The notes under the pieces were generated by a model, which was given only the letters and a program-made list of their open reading frames with translations, did not search any database and was not told where the DNA came from. Positions 34,196 to 45,440 of a DNA stretch of 64,000 nt are shown in pieces (the first letter of the stretch is position 1; each line of letters opens with the position of its first letter). This stretch comes from Liolophura sinensis (taxonomy: Eukaryota; Mollusca; Polyplacophora; Chitonida; Chitonidae). Position numbers and translations under genes: made by a program. The stretch lies in NCBI RefSeq assembly GCF_032854445.1, contig NC_088298.1, forward strand, positions 21,415,295 to 21,479,294. Reading direction: 5' to 3'.

Positions 34196-34675
34196 CCGGC
34201 ATAGAGAGTAAATCCAGATCAGTGACGACAGTGTGATAGCCGTACAACATAGAGAGTAAAGCTAGGGCACCAACGACAGTGTGATAGACGTACAACTTAG
34301 AGAGTCAAACCGGAGTAGCGACGACAGTGTGATAGCCGCACAGCATAGAGAGTAAAACCAGAGCAGCGACGACAGTGTGATAGACGGACCGCATAGAGAG
34401 TAAAGCTAGGGCACCAACGACAGTGTGATAGACGTACAACTTAGAGAGTCAAACCGGAGTAACGACGACAGTGTGATAGCCGCACAGCATAGAGAGTAAA
34501 ACCAGAGCAGCGACGACAGTGTTATAGACGTACAGCATAGAGGGTAAAACCAGAACAGAAACCACAGTGTGATTGACGTACAGCATAGAGAGTAAATCCA
34601 GACTAGCGACGACAGTGTGATAGCAGCACAGCATAGAGAGTAAAACCAGAGCAGTGACGACGGTGTGATACATGC
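34196..34675. repeat. 48-bp minisatellite, higher-order period 144 bp
   Basis: About ten monomers of 48 bp with CATAGAGAGTAAAACCAGAG and CGACGACAGTGTGATAG. The variant AGCTAGGGCACC starts at 34260 and 34404, exactly 144 bp apart, and the monomers after it repeat in the same order. Since 48 is a multiple of three, frames stay open through the array and give misleading repetitive minus-strand ORFs. Confidence 0.93.
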
Positions 34676-35324
34676 AGTTGGCAAATGGTATCACGTGTAA
34701 ACTCTGACCTATTGTGAATTTACCTCAGTCAGGGTTTTATTCCGTCTGTTTGTGTGCTAAGCAGTTTTGGGCGTTGTTCAATTGTATTTGTGACTGTTTA
34801 TGATTATAAGAAAGGAAAAATATTCCGTTTATATGTTTTACATAAACTATAATGGAAGACTATCAGGGGATTTCAGCGAGAATGAAATTGCAGGATTTTC
34901 CGATCGGTTTCTAGGCGGAGAAACAAATGCATGAATTATTTCGCGTTGTGGAGGTTGGGATATCAGACTGGTTACTCCCTTGGGCGGAGGAACATTTTCC
35001 GAACATTTGGTATTATGTCAGAAAGTCAATTAGTGTTTGACACGTTTCCAGATCAGAACTGTAAAAATGAGTCACGTGTTATTTGCGAGCACTCAAGGGA
35101 AAACAGTTCTCTGGCGGAAATCGTCACCTTTGGTCTCGTATAACCATACGTGACCGACGCGCTCATTCGGATTGACTTGCGATTTCCCCAAGGCTATCAT
35201 TTCTGCATGTTTCTGTGCCTTGCGAGATCATATCGGAATTAGTCGCTTGCGGATAAATTCCTTAAAAGTGACTTGGATCTGCATTCACGTCAAAATGTTT
35301 CTCTGAATACCAACCATTGCTTTG
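34676..35324. other. No recognisable gene, flank shared with 45.8 kb
   Basis: 34710-34750 (AATTTACCTCAGTCAGGG and the TTTTATTC run) resembles 45820-45855, which also follows minisatellite sequence. The 70-codon frame at 34931-35143 is not recognised. Confidence 0.4.
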
Positions 35325-35495
35325 CTGGAAGAAAACACGGCAGAGCCCCGGGGAAACCCACGACCATCCGCATGTTGCTGTCAGACCTTCCCACATGCGG
35401 CAGGAGAGAAAGCCAGCATGAGCTGATTTGAACTCACAGACAAGGCATTGGTGAGAGGCCCCTGGGTGATTGCCTTGGCGCCCTAATTCAACACC
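35325..35495 (-). mobile_element. SINE fragment, inverted, no tail
   Basis: Carries GGCAGAGCCCCGGGGAAACC, CACGACCATCCGCA and TTGGTGAGAGGCCCCTGGGT. The tail part is missing at the left. Confidence 0.85.
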
Positions 35496-35799
35496 CCTGA
35501 TATAGGGCAATTAGTCCCGTTTTAAGCGGAGACAAAGTCACGAATTTATGCGCCGGTCGTAACAGACGCAGTCTACCTATATGGACAGTCCAGGTCAAAA
35601 ATCGCAGGCCAATTCCCAAAACGACGTTGAACACAAACTATTAAGGAACTAATTTAAAAAAGAAAGTCTATAAATTACGAAATTAGCGCAGAATCATGGA
35701 AAGAGAAGGAGACCTTCGCAGGAATTGTCGTTAGAGACAAGTGAGGGTAAAGCAGTTTGGACAAGATCCCCATTAGAAATTCCGTTTTCCAAGAGGGTA

Positions 35800-36245
35800 A
35801 TTCTTTGTATTTTAGGATGTAAAGTCTTCTTGCTGCCAGCCTGCCGTTTTTGGTGTACAGGTGTATGCTTGGTATCTAAATGATGAAAATTGTCTAAGCT
35901 TTGAGCAGGTATGAGTTTTACTGATGAAAGTTTGAAATTCTGGGCGAGAGGACACAAGGAGATGGTGATGAGGCTGCGAATGACATCCCCTTTGTGTTGC
36001 TAGGTACCCCGTCAAAAAGGACTTTTCTGGAAATTTGAAAATCCGCTTTGGTATCCCCCTGTATCACTGTAAGTCAAATTTTGCACAAAGTTGCTAAAAG
36101 GCATGTCCTATATTTTGTTAGTGAATTGTCAAATAAATTACCTATCTTTTGATAAATAATTAGACACTTCTGGCCTTTAACTATTTTCTTAGCACCAAAG
36201 TTTATTGGCCACGGAATGTTTGGCACTGAGCTACAGCTCTAAATG
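35800..36245 (-). repeat. Inverted duplicate F, copy 2
   Basis: Reverse complement of 28085-28450, with an extra stretch near 36010-36180 not found in the other copy. Block H follows about 220 bp to the right. Confidence 0.75.
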
Positions 36246-36464
36246 TTAACACTGTCGCATTGGGTCTGTGGCCAGTTTAGGACTCCATGCAGCCCAGATT
36301 TTAGTCTCTCTAAACCAGACCGTCCTAACCTACCGGTTGAGTAGACTAATTGCCACGGTCCTCTGCATAAGGAGAGTACCCAGATTTCTTCTCAGAGTAC
36401 TTTCAATATATAGCTAATCAAAACTTTTCTTCAACGATTCGGTTAGACTTGAGAAAATCAGGAA

Positions 36465-36820
36465 GCTATTAAATCGATTTGTTTTCTAGCGAAAAAAAAA
36501 ACGTGGTACTGATTCGCGAAGTCTTTTAATATAAACACTTACACGGTTCAGCTCCAGGTTAATGTTTTGTGAGTACCATTTTGATTGCGAATACCATAAC
36601 CCTAAAACAGAGACGGAAACGGACGCTGGGAAAACCGACGTGTGGTCGACAGTCATTATTCGGGCAAAATAGGGGTCAGTTTTCGGTTATCGGTTTTTAA
36701 CATTCGTTGCTATGTCTTAATGATTCTTGGCTAAGCTCGCGAGAATGGAGGCAATTTAGAAAGGTACCTTCGCATAGCGGAGCACGGCATGACATTGTCA
36801 ACAGAGCCACTTTTACAACG
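36465..36820 (+). repeat. Block H, copy 2
   Basis: Collinear with 30410-30790, with small indels throughout and no frame kept open. Confidence 0.8.
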
Positions 36821-37104
36821 ACTGGATTGTCTCACTGACGTCCATCGTTCTCACAACAATCCCTTGTCGTTCATAACAACAATCACCAGTACACATCAGA
36901 ACAGATTGCACATTGTCTGTCTGAAAACAGTCTGTTGAAAGACGCAAATAAGTAAGCTGAAGAAATTCCTCATGGCGGAATTCTGCTTTCGTCCATGTTA
37001 TAAAATCATCAGTTACCTGCTCTGTCTCATAATGACTGTGGAGCATCTGTTGATTGGACGATCTACACAGTTATTACTAGTAAGAATTGATGACATTTGT
37101 CTGA

Positions 37105-37262
37105 CTTCCTGGTCGCTGGTTCGAATCCCGAAGTGTTTGCCTTAAATTTTTTGTTAAAGTATCATCTCGTCTTGTTCTTTGGTATTTATTTATTTACTTG
37201 ATTGGTGTTTTACGCCGAACTCAAGAATATTTCTCTTATGCGGCCAGCATCATTGTCACCCA
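37105..37262. repeat. tRNA-like B box and inverted SINE fragment
   Basis: GCTGGTTCGAATCCCG near 37116 is a perfect Pol III B box, perhaps from an old SINE head. 37182-37262 is the tail side of the main SINE on the minus strand (TTGATTGGTGTTTTACGCCG). Confidence 0.65.
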
Positions 37263-37948
37263 GCTAACCAATAAATGATCTAATCAATAAACCAATCACG
37301 ATATCGTGTGGAAAATAAATAGAGGTTAATGTGATGTATTGTTTAAAGGTGGAGGTGGCCAATCGATGGATTAATCAATCAATCGATCAATATTTAACAA
37401 TTTACTCCGAACCGTTAGATCCACGACTGTAAGGAATTTATTTATTTATTTATTTGTTTGGATTGCCGTATTCAGGGCATCGGAACACGCCATACACCTG
37501 ACCAGCTTCAGTCCCAGACAAGCTTTTGATAACTTGATTGTAGCGTGCTACATAAGTTGTTTATTTTTAGAACCATTTATAACAGAGTTGATCAGTGGCG
37601 ACTGCGATATAAAGAGGTGTAACGGTTGACAAAACAATGTTTTTCTTGTTACAATTTGTTATACCTCTAAGTATTGAGACAAAAACACATTACTGGAGAA
37701 TATTTCATCATTAAATCAGTCAACACAGCCAGTGATCTATTTATTATTGAGGCCCCTGTGGCCTAGGTGGTTAGCACGCCATCACAGCGCCATGACCCAT
37801 GGTGTCGTTTTATACATGTTCCATAGAAATCTGGCTTAGCGCTTTCACCAAGTAATTATATTGTTATGCGGGTAAAACCACATACATAAGCTGTCAATTC
37901 TTAAAAAATAATGTACAATTATGGCATGGGTCCGTTGTGTCGTTTAAG

Positions 37949-37999
37949 CACTTCACTCACTCACTCACTCACTCACTCACTCACTCACTCACTCACTCG
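37949..37999. repeat. (CACT)n microsatellite
   Basis: About twelve perfect CACT units, present only in unit 1 of the tandem duplication. Confidence 0.97.
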
Positions 38000-38312
38000 T
38001 GCTTTCTCCACTACAGGATATAGCTTCGACACAAAAGGTCAACGCTGTAGAGGTCTGTTCGTACTGAGGAAATAACAAGACAAATGGTGAGGCCTGATGG
38101 ACAGGAAAGCTGTTCGGCACACCACAGGATAGGTATTGTTGTACTTAGGGGTCACAGAATGTCACACGCAAACAGAAAAAACTGGAATAGCGTGGATAAC
38201 CTGCGTAAACCTGTTGACGAAGGCAAAAGCTATTTCTTGATATCACTAATGGTTGGGTAGATTACATGCTGCACGTATTTTCTTTAATGAACGGCGACAG
38301 GCATTCCTTCTG

Positions 38313-38435
38313 GATTGATTTATTTATTTAATTTATTTCATTGTTGTTTCACGACGTACTCAAAAATGTTTCACTTATACAACGATCAGCATTTTGGTGG
38401 GAGGAAACCGGGCAGAGCCCTAGGGGAAACCCCCT
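38313..38435 (-). mobile_element. SINE fragment, inverted
   Basis: Tail and body part (TTTCACGACGTACTCAAAAA, GGTGGGAGGAAACCGGGCAG). The tRNA-like head is missing. Confidence 0.85.
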
Positions 38436-38734
38436 TCTGGACTGAGTAGGGTATAACATCTGTAGCGGAAAGTCTAACCAGTTGCTGTCTTCTCGACGAG
38501 AAATTGTTTGACCCATGGACTCTGCTTTGTGGAAAGTGTTTGGGTGTTACATTTTCAGATTTGGTTTATTGTATCATGATATTGACAGCACACCATGTCT
38601 TTTTAATGTCTGCGCTTCCGAACGGACATAACAAATATAGGCTCAAACATGTTATTGTTTTGTTACTTTCCTTCAGTCTTTCAGCCCTTTATTTTGGTGT
38701 TTGCTAGCTGAGTTTCGGTCAGAATTCCAGCCTT

Positions 38735-38895
38735 GACATAGTGCTTCCTCACTGCTGAAGACACCAAATATGATGCCCCGCCTTAGTATACAGACACCGG
38801 TTTGGACACATCTTGGTCTATTCCTATGTTGAGAACCAAGCGGCAAACTGACAAGATTGTCAGTTTTATAAACCTAAGCGTGATCCGTCAAGAAC
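38735..38895 (-). mobile_element. Second-family SINE fragment in duplicate J unit 1
   Basis: TGACATAGTGCTTCCTCACT, GAAGACACCAAATATGATGC and GACACCGGTTTGGACA follow the same motif order as 55800-55880. The matching fragment at 41130-41310 shows the insertion predates the tandem duplication. Confidence 0.6.
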
Positions 38896-39194
38896 TCAAA
38901 GTCGTGTCCCACAGTAACGAGACGGACGCTGTAATCTTTAGGCAAATAATCGGCTGCTATTATTGGATTCAAAATTGCAAATTAAGTTGCATTACAGACC
39001 CTTCGACTGAGTTTATCTCTGTATCTTTGGGAAATATTTTTCGTCTATGCTCTTTTTACCAAAGCATTTCTGTTCAAACAATAATCAAGATGTATTTTGC
39101 TGTATAGCTGGATGCGAGTCGTGGTAAGGTTAAAGTAGAATAAATAATAATAAAAAAACTGACCCATATTTCCAAGAAACTGTACAATTAACTC

Positions 39195-39640
39195 CGATCG
39201 ATGTAGGCGAAATGATACCAAATTTAAACATCGTCTCCGACATTTCGTTACTGTCCATCGTGGAAGCTTTTTGTAGTGGATATTAGGCTGTAAAGAGTTT
39301 TGTAAAGGCTGCTCATCAACGCACAAGCCCTTCTCCTCTGAGACCGGAAGCTGTTTGACTGACCAATCATGGCGGCTATTTTCCGACTTTTTCCTCGGTA
39401 CTCGGGACTTGAGAAGGAAAGCTTACAAGCTATAGCTGATCACAAGGATACCATTTTCAAGTGTGGACCACAATTAATGAATTTTGCTCGCTTCATGTTT
39501 GCCGCTTTGGCTGATGAGATTTTTGACGCAGTGCCAAATCCTCGGCCGCATGGACTAAATGTGGACTTATGGAAACAACACCTCTTATTGGACGGCTTTG
39601 AGCTGTCCTGTCGATTTGGTTTTATCTTGCTGTAGAGAGT
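39195..39640 (+). repeat. Block I, copy 2
   Basis: Collinear with 31550-32060, from AAATTTAAACATC-like sequence through GAGACCGGAAGCTGTTTGAC to GTGCCAAATCCTCGG. It separates the two units of tandem duplicate J. Confidence 0.78.
39369..39635 (+). CDS. Hypothetical 88-residue ORF or exon, unknown family
   Basis: Opens with MAAIFRLFPRYSGLEKE after a CAATC context and contains LQAIADHKDTIFKCGPQL, FARFMFAALADEIFDAVPNP and RPHGLNVDLWKQHLLLDGFE. It has no membrane segment or signal peptide and appears mixed-helical and soluble. I do not recognise a family. The paralogue at 31741-32030 aligns without indels over most of the length but has stop codons. Similarity between the copies ends just after LLLDG, close to a possible exon end, and the last ten codons here may be intron sequence read through. 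It could be the first coding exon of a duplicated gene, with one dead copy and one still open. Confidence 0.35.
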   Translation: MAAIFRLFPRYSGLEKESLQAIADHKDTIFKCGPQLMNFARFMFAALADEIFDAVPNPRPHGLNVDLWKQHLLLDGFELSCRFGFILL

Positions 39641-39769
39641 AATACTTCTGCCTTTTGTAAAACAAAACGGTACAAACTTCGAATAAAAGTTATACTGACT
39701 ACTTGGAAATTAACTAAAAAGAAATAAATAATTAATAATTTAATCAGTCAACCAGCTAACCAATCAACC

Positions 39770-41330
39770 AGCCAATCGGCCAATCAATAAATCAATCATG
39801 ATATCGTTTGGAAAATAAACAAAGGCTAACAACATGATTTAGAGGTGGAGGAGGCCAGTCGATGGATTAATGAATCCATCTATTAATATTTATTTCTAAG
39901 TTTATTATTTATAGTATTTAACCACGAACCTTTTAAATCCACGGCTTTAAGGAATTTAATTTATTTGATTGCCGTTTTCAGGGCATCGGAACACGCCATA
40001 AACCTGAGGGTCTATTACAAATTCATGCAGTCCCAGACAAGCTTTTGATATCTTGATTTTAGCTCGCAACTTAAATCGTTTATTTTTAGAACCATTTATA
40101 GGCTAGTTAGTCAGTGGCGACTGCGAAATAAATTGATGTAACAGTTGTCAACACAATGCTTTTTTGTTATAGCAATTTGTTATACCCCAAAGTACTAAGA
40201 CAAGAACAGATTGCTTGGAAATATGTCATCATTTAGTCCGTTAATGCATTCAATAGTTGGTAAAACAGCCAATGATGTATCCATTGTTCAATCAACTCCC
40301 GAAGATTTATCTTGTCGGTTTTACCGTTCTAAACATCAGTCAACATTGACGAGTAGCCTCAGGAGAAGGATACGGTTGCATATAAAACGTTAACCTGGGC
40401 TAAATTCGAACTACAAGCATCTTTGTTTTGAGGCCAGGTGCCATTTTTATCAAACATCTTAACACTTCAGTCAATCAGTCAAACACAGCTAGAATTGGAC
40501 TAATTTGCTCTAGAAAGTTTATGGAATCGGCCCCAGGGGCTCGGCATATAAACTGGCTTTATATGAGATGCTATCATCTGAGCAGAAGATTAATTTTCAG
40601 GAATCAACACTTGGGAGTTAGTGGTTTCAGTGGTGAAGCGTGACGATTTATAGCGCTTGCGTGCGCCTTCGTTCGGTTTACGGTAGAGCGGGATTTGAAT
40701 CCGTGAATCCTCTCCTGTTCGTACTGGAGGTAATAACAAGACAAATGATGAGACCCGATGGACTTTAAAGTTGTTTGGCAAACCACAGGACTGGAATTGT
40801 TGTACTCAGGGGACACAGAATGTCACACGTAAACGGAAAAAAAACTCCGAAAAGCGTGGACAATCTACATAATCTCTTCATTTTAGACGAAGTCTGGGTC
40901 GTTTTTCTGCTTTGTGAAAAGTGTTTCAGGTGTTAAATATCCAGATTTGGTCTATTGTATCATTAAACTGACAACACATCACAACTTTCCATGTCTGCGT
41001 TTCTGAACTAACATAACAAATATTGGCACTGAGGCATAGCAAACATGTTATTGTTTTGTTACTTTTTTTCAGTCTTTCACCCCTTTATTTCGGTGTGTCT
41101 CCTGGCTGAATTTGGCCCATAATTCCAGCTTTGACATAGTGCTGCTTCACTGGAATGACCTACTAAAGACTCTAAATATGATGCCCCACCTCAGTTCCAG
41201 ACAGCGGTTTGGACACTTCTTAGTCTACTCCTATGCTGAACCCCTAGCCGCAAGTGACAGGATTGTCATTTTTGCAATTTTAAGCATGACCCGACTGAAG
41301 CTTGAGGTCGTGTCACACGTCGTAACCTCT
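39770..41330 (+). repeat. Tandem duplicate J, unit 2
   Basis: Direct repeat of 37270-38960 at an offset near 2.5 kb. It includes the second-family SINE fragment at 41130-41310 and lacks the microsatellite and SINE fragment of unit 1. Plus-strand frames at 40211-40393 and 40428-40643 are not recognised. Confidence 0.85.
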
Positions 41331-41411
41331 CGGCAAATCAAGGTAAGGTCATGTCGAGCCCCTTTACTGTTAAAATGTTATAACTGTAACATCGTTTTGA
41401 TTATCCAACGA

Positions 41412-41622
41412 GGCGCAGTGACAAAGGAGCCTCCCACCGATGCGGTCACTGTGAGAGTCAAGTCCAGCTCATGCTGGCTTCCTCTTCGGCCGTAAGTGGG
41501 AAAGTCTTCCAGCAAGGTTTGCTGATGGTCTCTGCCCGGTTTCCTCCCACCATAATGCTGGTCGCCATCGTATAAGTGAAATATTCTAGAGCACGTCGTA
41601 AAACACCAATCAAATAAATCAT
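41412..41622 (+). mobile_element. SINE, slightly shortened
   Basis: From CGAGGCGCAGTGACAAAGGA through TTTCCTCCCACCATAATGCT to GTAAAACACCAATCAAATAA. The first tRNA-like bases are missing. Confidence 0.9.
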
Positions 41623-42359
41623 ACCATTCTCATTATGAAGAGGTCGTCACTGTTCGAGTCGTCAGTCAATTTATGCACTCTTGGGGCTCAATAAACGAGA
41701 GAAGAATTGAAACAATAGGGCTTTAAGTGATTAAATGAACCAATCAGTCAGATGTTGAATATTGAATGCTGCTACATGTCCTCTTGACGTGTTGTTCCTC
41801 TTCTCTTGCTTTTAATAGCTTTCAAGTACAGACAAGTAAAGGCTTGAACGGAAACGAATACAATACTGAGGTGATTCAAATGGCATTGGAGAGATGGGTC
41901 GAACTCTGAAACAAAATTAGAAATCCGCATGGGCGGTAATAATTTCAAAAAAAAAAAAATTGAAAATGAAACAAGCAGAACAAGAGTCAAGACAAAGTAT
42001 CCAGTACCTATAGATAAATAGAGATTGTGTGTGTATTTTTTACTCCAAATGCGTATCGTCAATAACTTTTACCACGTATTTGTGGCTATGACGTTGTACT
42101 AGGCATACTATATTTTGAAGCCTGGCGTGCAGGCTTCTGCCCCTGAAACCAGCTATATAATATTAATGTAATATATAGAAAGGACAGAACGAGTCGGAGA
42201 ACCGAACTTGTAGGGGCTAGTATTCGCCCATCAGAAACTGGCTCTTTTCTGACACTAAGTTGCATTGAGTGGACGCATGAGTGTTACACAATTAGTTGAA
42301 ATAATTACGCTGGTATACTTGCTTGCCGATCGATTTAGGCTATCAGTACTTTCCAAAGA

Positions 42360-42720
42360 TCGATTGCCTATAGTCTGAGAGTTCAACGAGCTGATTGACT
42401 GCAGTTTTGATATCAATGTTGTCTGTATAATCCTTTGGACATGCAAGACCATGAGGTCATTTAACCTAGACTGTGTCACGGTGGACCGCAGGTATGTTTT
42501 AACCTACGGAGAGTAGAGAAAGATATTTGGCTTGTTGCATCTGTGGCTGGCATAACAAGGATCAGACGAAGTACAATGCAAACCTCCAAGAAAAAGGTCC
42601 TCTCATGGTTTGACATATCAGAAGAAAGGAAAATCAGAGATTTCAAATCAACAGGCGAGTCTTTACAAATTTTACAGAAAGAGTATCTAACTGAGTACTT
42701 AGTCTCTTTTTATTAAAATC
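42360..42720 (-). pseudogene. hAT transposase C-terminal dimerisation region (relic)
   Basis: hAT transposases end in a dimerisation domain. On the minus strand, allowing frame changes, I read VMPATDATSQISFSTLRRLK, then TYLRSTVTQSRLNDLMVLHV, KDYTDN and a stop near 42350. The order PAT-x-A-S then F-S-LRR-KTYLRST-RL--L-LLH is the conserved end of hAT transposases. A frameshift sits in the LHV region. The matching N-terminus lies at 43015-43708. The hundreds of residues normally between them, which carry most of the catalytic core, are missing, so this is an internally deleted copy. Confidence 0.8.
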
Positions 42721-43014
42721 TGATGTGTAGAATGCTGCCACGGCTTCTAGTCGCTGACTGTACTCTTTATTATTGCAGGCATTCAGAAGCAGATCCTGGA
42801 GATTTCTATATTGTCGGAACCCCGGCTGATCAAACCTGTCTTGAATTGTCTAAGGGAAATACCCTGCCCCTTCGCCAACTTCGTATAGTGATGGCGTGTT
42901 GCGTTTGCGCGGTAACACGGAGTCTTCTATGTCAATTGATTTCGCGTTTTGGGGTATCTTCTATTAAAACAGGTCAAAATCTCGGGTTTGCTTTATTTTC
43001 TGAAGGGTTTTAAC

Positions 43015-43708
43015 AGTCAAAGAAGAGACGGGTCGTCACTTCCATGCAAAATGAGAACCTGTGTGAAGTTTTCATCGTCTTCACCATAACTGCTCCCACG
43101 GAATGGTAAACCTTGTCGACATAAGTGGCGTATATTTTCAAATATTTTATATATAATGCTTCTATTTTCCGCCTTTTCTTCAGCATGTGCTTGACTGAGG
43201 GATTCGCCAATATCTCTAGTAGTTGCTGGTAAGGTAATGAGGCGTTCAGCGGCTTCTTTATGACACTTGCTAGCTTCGTGGTCTCTAAGTACTTCCTGTT
43301 CTTGTTTCCAGTAGCTGAAACTTTTAGATATGAAAGTGGGTTGAGTCTTACTGCTGGAGGATATCCTTTAAGAAAAAGTAGAGTTTTGGCATACAAAACA
43401 GAAAGCTAAGTCTGTATTTTCTTGATAATGCAACCAGGTGTATTTATCAAACCATTCTGTTTGAAACTTTCGTTTAACGATAGCTTTTTTTTTCCAAACT
43501 CACGGAACGGAAAATCAAACGATCTGAGTTGATTGAGAGTAGACGACACACGTGTAGTGCGAGTACGCTGTGGGGTTATTTGGGACCCAGATGTCGAAGG
43601 CGCGTTGTCACCGCATTGAGAGTTTTCTTCTACAGCCTCTGCCGGAGGAGACGGATTCTGACGAAATCCTGAACGTGATTTTAGAGAGTAATAGTTTAGA
43701 ATCGACAT
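43015..43708 (-). pseudogene. hAT transposase N-terminus with TTF-type zinc finger (ZMYM1-like), broken
   Basis: On the minus strand the frame opens at 43708 with MSILNYYS and a Ser/Pro-rich linker (PSTSGSQITPQRTRTTR), then FDFPFREFGKKK. After a frameshift it continues FQTEWFDKYTWLHYQENTD, FCFVCQ, and after a stop and another shift FSYWKQEQEVLRDHEASKCH, KEAAERLITLP, TTRDIGESLSQAHAEEK and NIRHLCRQGLPFRG. The W-x-Y-x(n)-CxxC and later H-x(n)-CH are typical of TTF zinc fingers, and the LP-TT-DIGE...RQGL-LRG part matches the domain after it (DUF4371-like). The frame ends near 43015 with SDDPSLL-like residues, where the catalytic domain should continue. At least three lesions are present. Confidence 0.85.
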
Positions 43709-43719
43709 TTCGAATTTTT

Positions 43720-45060
43720 ATCTTTGAAATAATTAAGTTTGAGTGAAACGAGCAATGGACTGACCAAATTACAGTCTGGGTACTTCTTCAAGTAGGCCTA
43801 CAGCTGTAATGGAATGAGCCGGTTACTGGACGGCATTTATACACAGGCTGTTATATCAAAACAGCGCCATCTGTGCAATCTGCTGACGGCCCACAACTTC
43901 AGTATCGTTCAAGTGAGTAAATTATCTGTAAAAGTATACTCTTACGACTTACTGAAAGCTCCGAATTATGAAAATCTCTTTGGCACTAACTGACACCAAC
44001 TGTAAACCGCTCATCCCATTCTGGAACAAGTTTGATGTTTTAATACACTCATTAGAGGATGGCTGTGATTGAGGTAGAATGTCAGCTCTTATATGTGAAG
44101 ATAAAGCGCTTGCAATTTTCTTCAAATCCCCTCATTTTCTTTGTATATGGTTTCGACTGAAGATGATATGATGAAAGTCTTGATCGATTATCCCCTAATC
44201 AACTCGGCTTTAATGTTTAAAGTCGACAAAAATCAACAGATTAATGTTATCAGTAGAGACCATTGACGACTAATAATTTGCAGTTAACATCCCTGCATAT
44301 CTATTTTTATTCCCTATCGGTTGCCTAATTCTGCTTGAACACTGAAGCTAGAGGGCTTATACGTTGTTATCTTTTAAGCATTTACGCGAACAGTTAGAGA
44401 AAAACCCTATATATTTGAGGTACATTCACAAGATGCTGGAGTTGACGGGTTACGTGTAACCACTTGTCTACCACAACAACCTCGTCTCTGCTCTAATTTT
44501 CTCCAGTTTTATAATCCACAAAAGAAGATCAATGCTGCCTTCATGGTAAACTTGCATTTCTTCGAAGATGGTCAGAGTCAACACAAATCCAGTGGCTGAA
44601 GAAATCATGTTAGCAGATATAACTGAGAAAGTGACTCCAGTTTTTCGCTGGCTGTTGACTCGGAGTGGTTTCTCAACCACGTTGTCTTCCAAAAGTATGG
44701 TGTACGTATCTGTCCATTAGATGGGGGAAAGTTCGTCAGTAAATAGATATAGGTCAGTGATTTTCCCCGGGCACTCCCATTCCATACAAACTTAAATCTA
44801 GGTTTTGAAGTCAAACATTTTGTGTTTGTGATCAGGAGCGGCACAAGCAAATTAATACTGGCCCGACTATCGCAGCCAAGTAGGCAAGGGTCCAGGGGCC
44901 GCCTAGGCTCCGGAAGCTAGCGACCGTAAGACGGCCCCAGAGACGTTGAAAGCGACTTCTGGCGTCAAAAGTTAGGAACTACATTCAGATATATGAAGTG
45001 CTAAATTCTTATTTTTGACGCACATATCGGTGCCCAGTGGCGCAGAAAATGCAATTGTTG
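43720..45060. other. No recognisable gene
   Basis: No supported feature. The stretch to about 43920 may hold the 5' end of the hAT element, but I could not find a convincing terminal inverted repeat. Confidence 0.4.
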
Positions 45061-45067
45061 GGGTGAA

Positions 45068-45440
45068 ATATGTACACATTTATTCATGGTTTACACTTTC
45101 CCATCATTAACATCAACCTATTCTACGCATTTGTCCATGGTACACATATTTCCATCGTTAACATCAACCTATGCTACACAATTGTCAATGGTACACATTT
45201 CTTCCAGTCTTCCCATCCACGTTTGGTATACATTTTCCCATGCTACATATTTTCCCATCGTTCACGTCAACCTTTGACACACATTTGTTCCCGGTATACA
45301 TTTTCCCATCGCTCACATCAACCTATGATAAACATTGGTCAAGGGTACACATTTTGCGGCATTTACATCGGCCTATGTTAATCATTTTCCCATGGTGCAC
45401 ATTTTTCCATGGTGCGCATTTGCTCCTTCTGTGTGTGTAC
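45068..45440. repeat. 51-bp minisatellite, eroded
   Basis: Irregular units near 51 bp with GGTACACAT, TTCCCATCGTTAACATCAAC and CTATGCTACAC. The right half is compressed by deletions. Three overlapping plus-strand frames of 63-103 codons are produced by the repeat and are unlikely to be genes. Confidence 0.85.

Larger units (their letters stand above)
37270..38960 (+). repeat. Tandem duplicate J, unit 1
   Basis: Collinear with 39770-41330. Examples are GGGCATCGGAACACGCCATA near 37477 against 39978, TTTATTTTTAGAACCATTTA near 37561 against 40080, GGACACAGAATGTCACACG-like sequence near 38150 against 40811, and ATGTTATTGTTTTGTTAC near 38650 against 41045. It carries extra insertions: a tRNA-like head near 37750-37800, a CACT microsatellite and a SINE fragment. 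Confidence 0.85.

Noticed and set aside
34406-34694. Repetitive minus-strand ORFs with LLWFYSLCC-type units
   Set aside because: They come from the 48-bp minisatellite, whose period is a multiple of three.
37105-37140. B-box match suggesting a tRNA
   Set aside because: No A box or acceptor pairing at a suitable distance.
37949-37999. Short regular repeat considered as a CRISPR-like array
   Set aside because: It is a simple CACT microsatellite without spacers, and the genome is eukaryotic.
42120-42230. Possible hAT terminal repeats (GCCCCTG near 42139, TAGGGGC near 42211)
   Set aside because: Short matches only. No convincing inverted partner beyond 43708 and no 8-bp target duplication was found.
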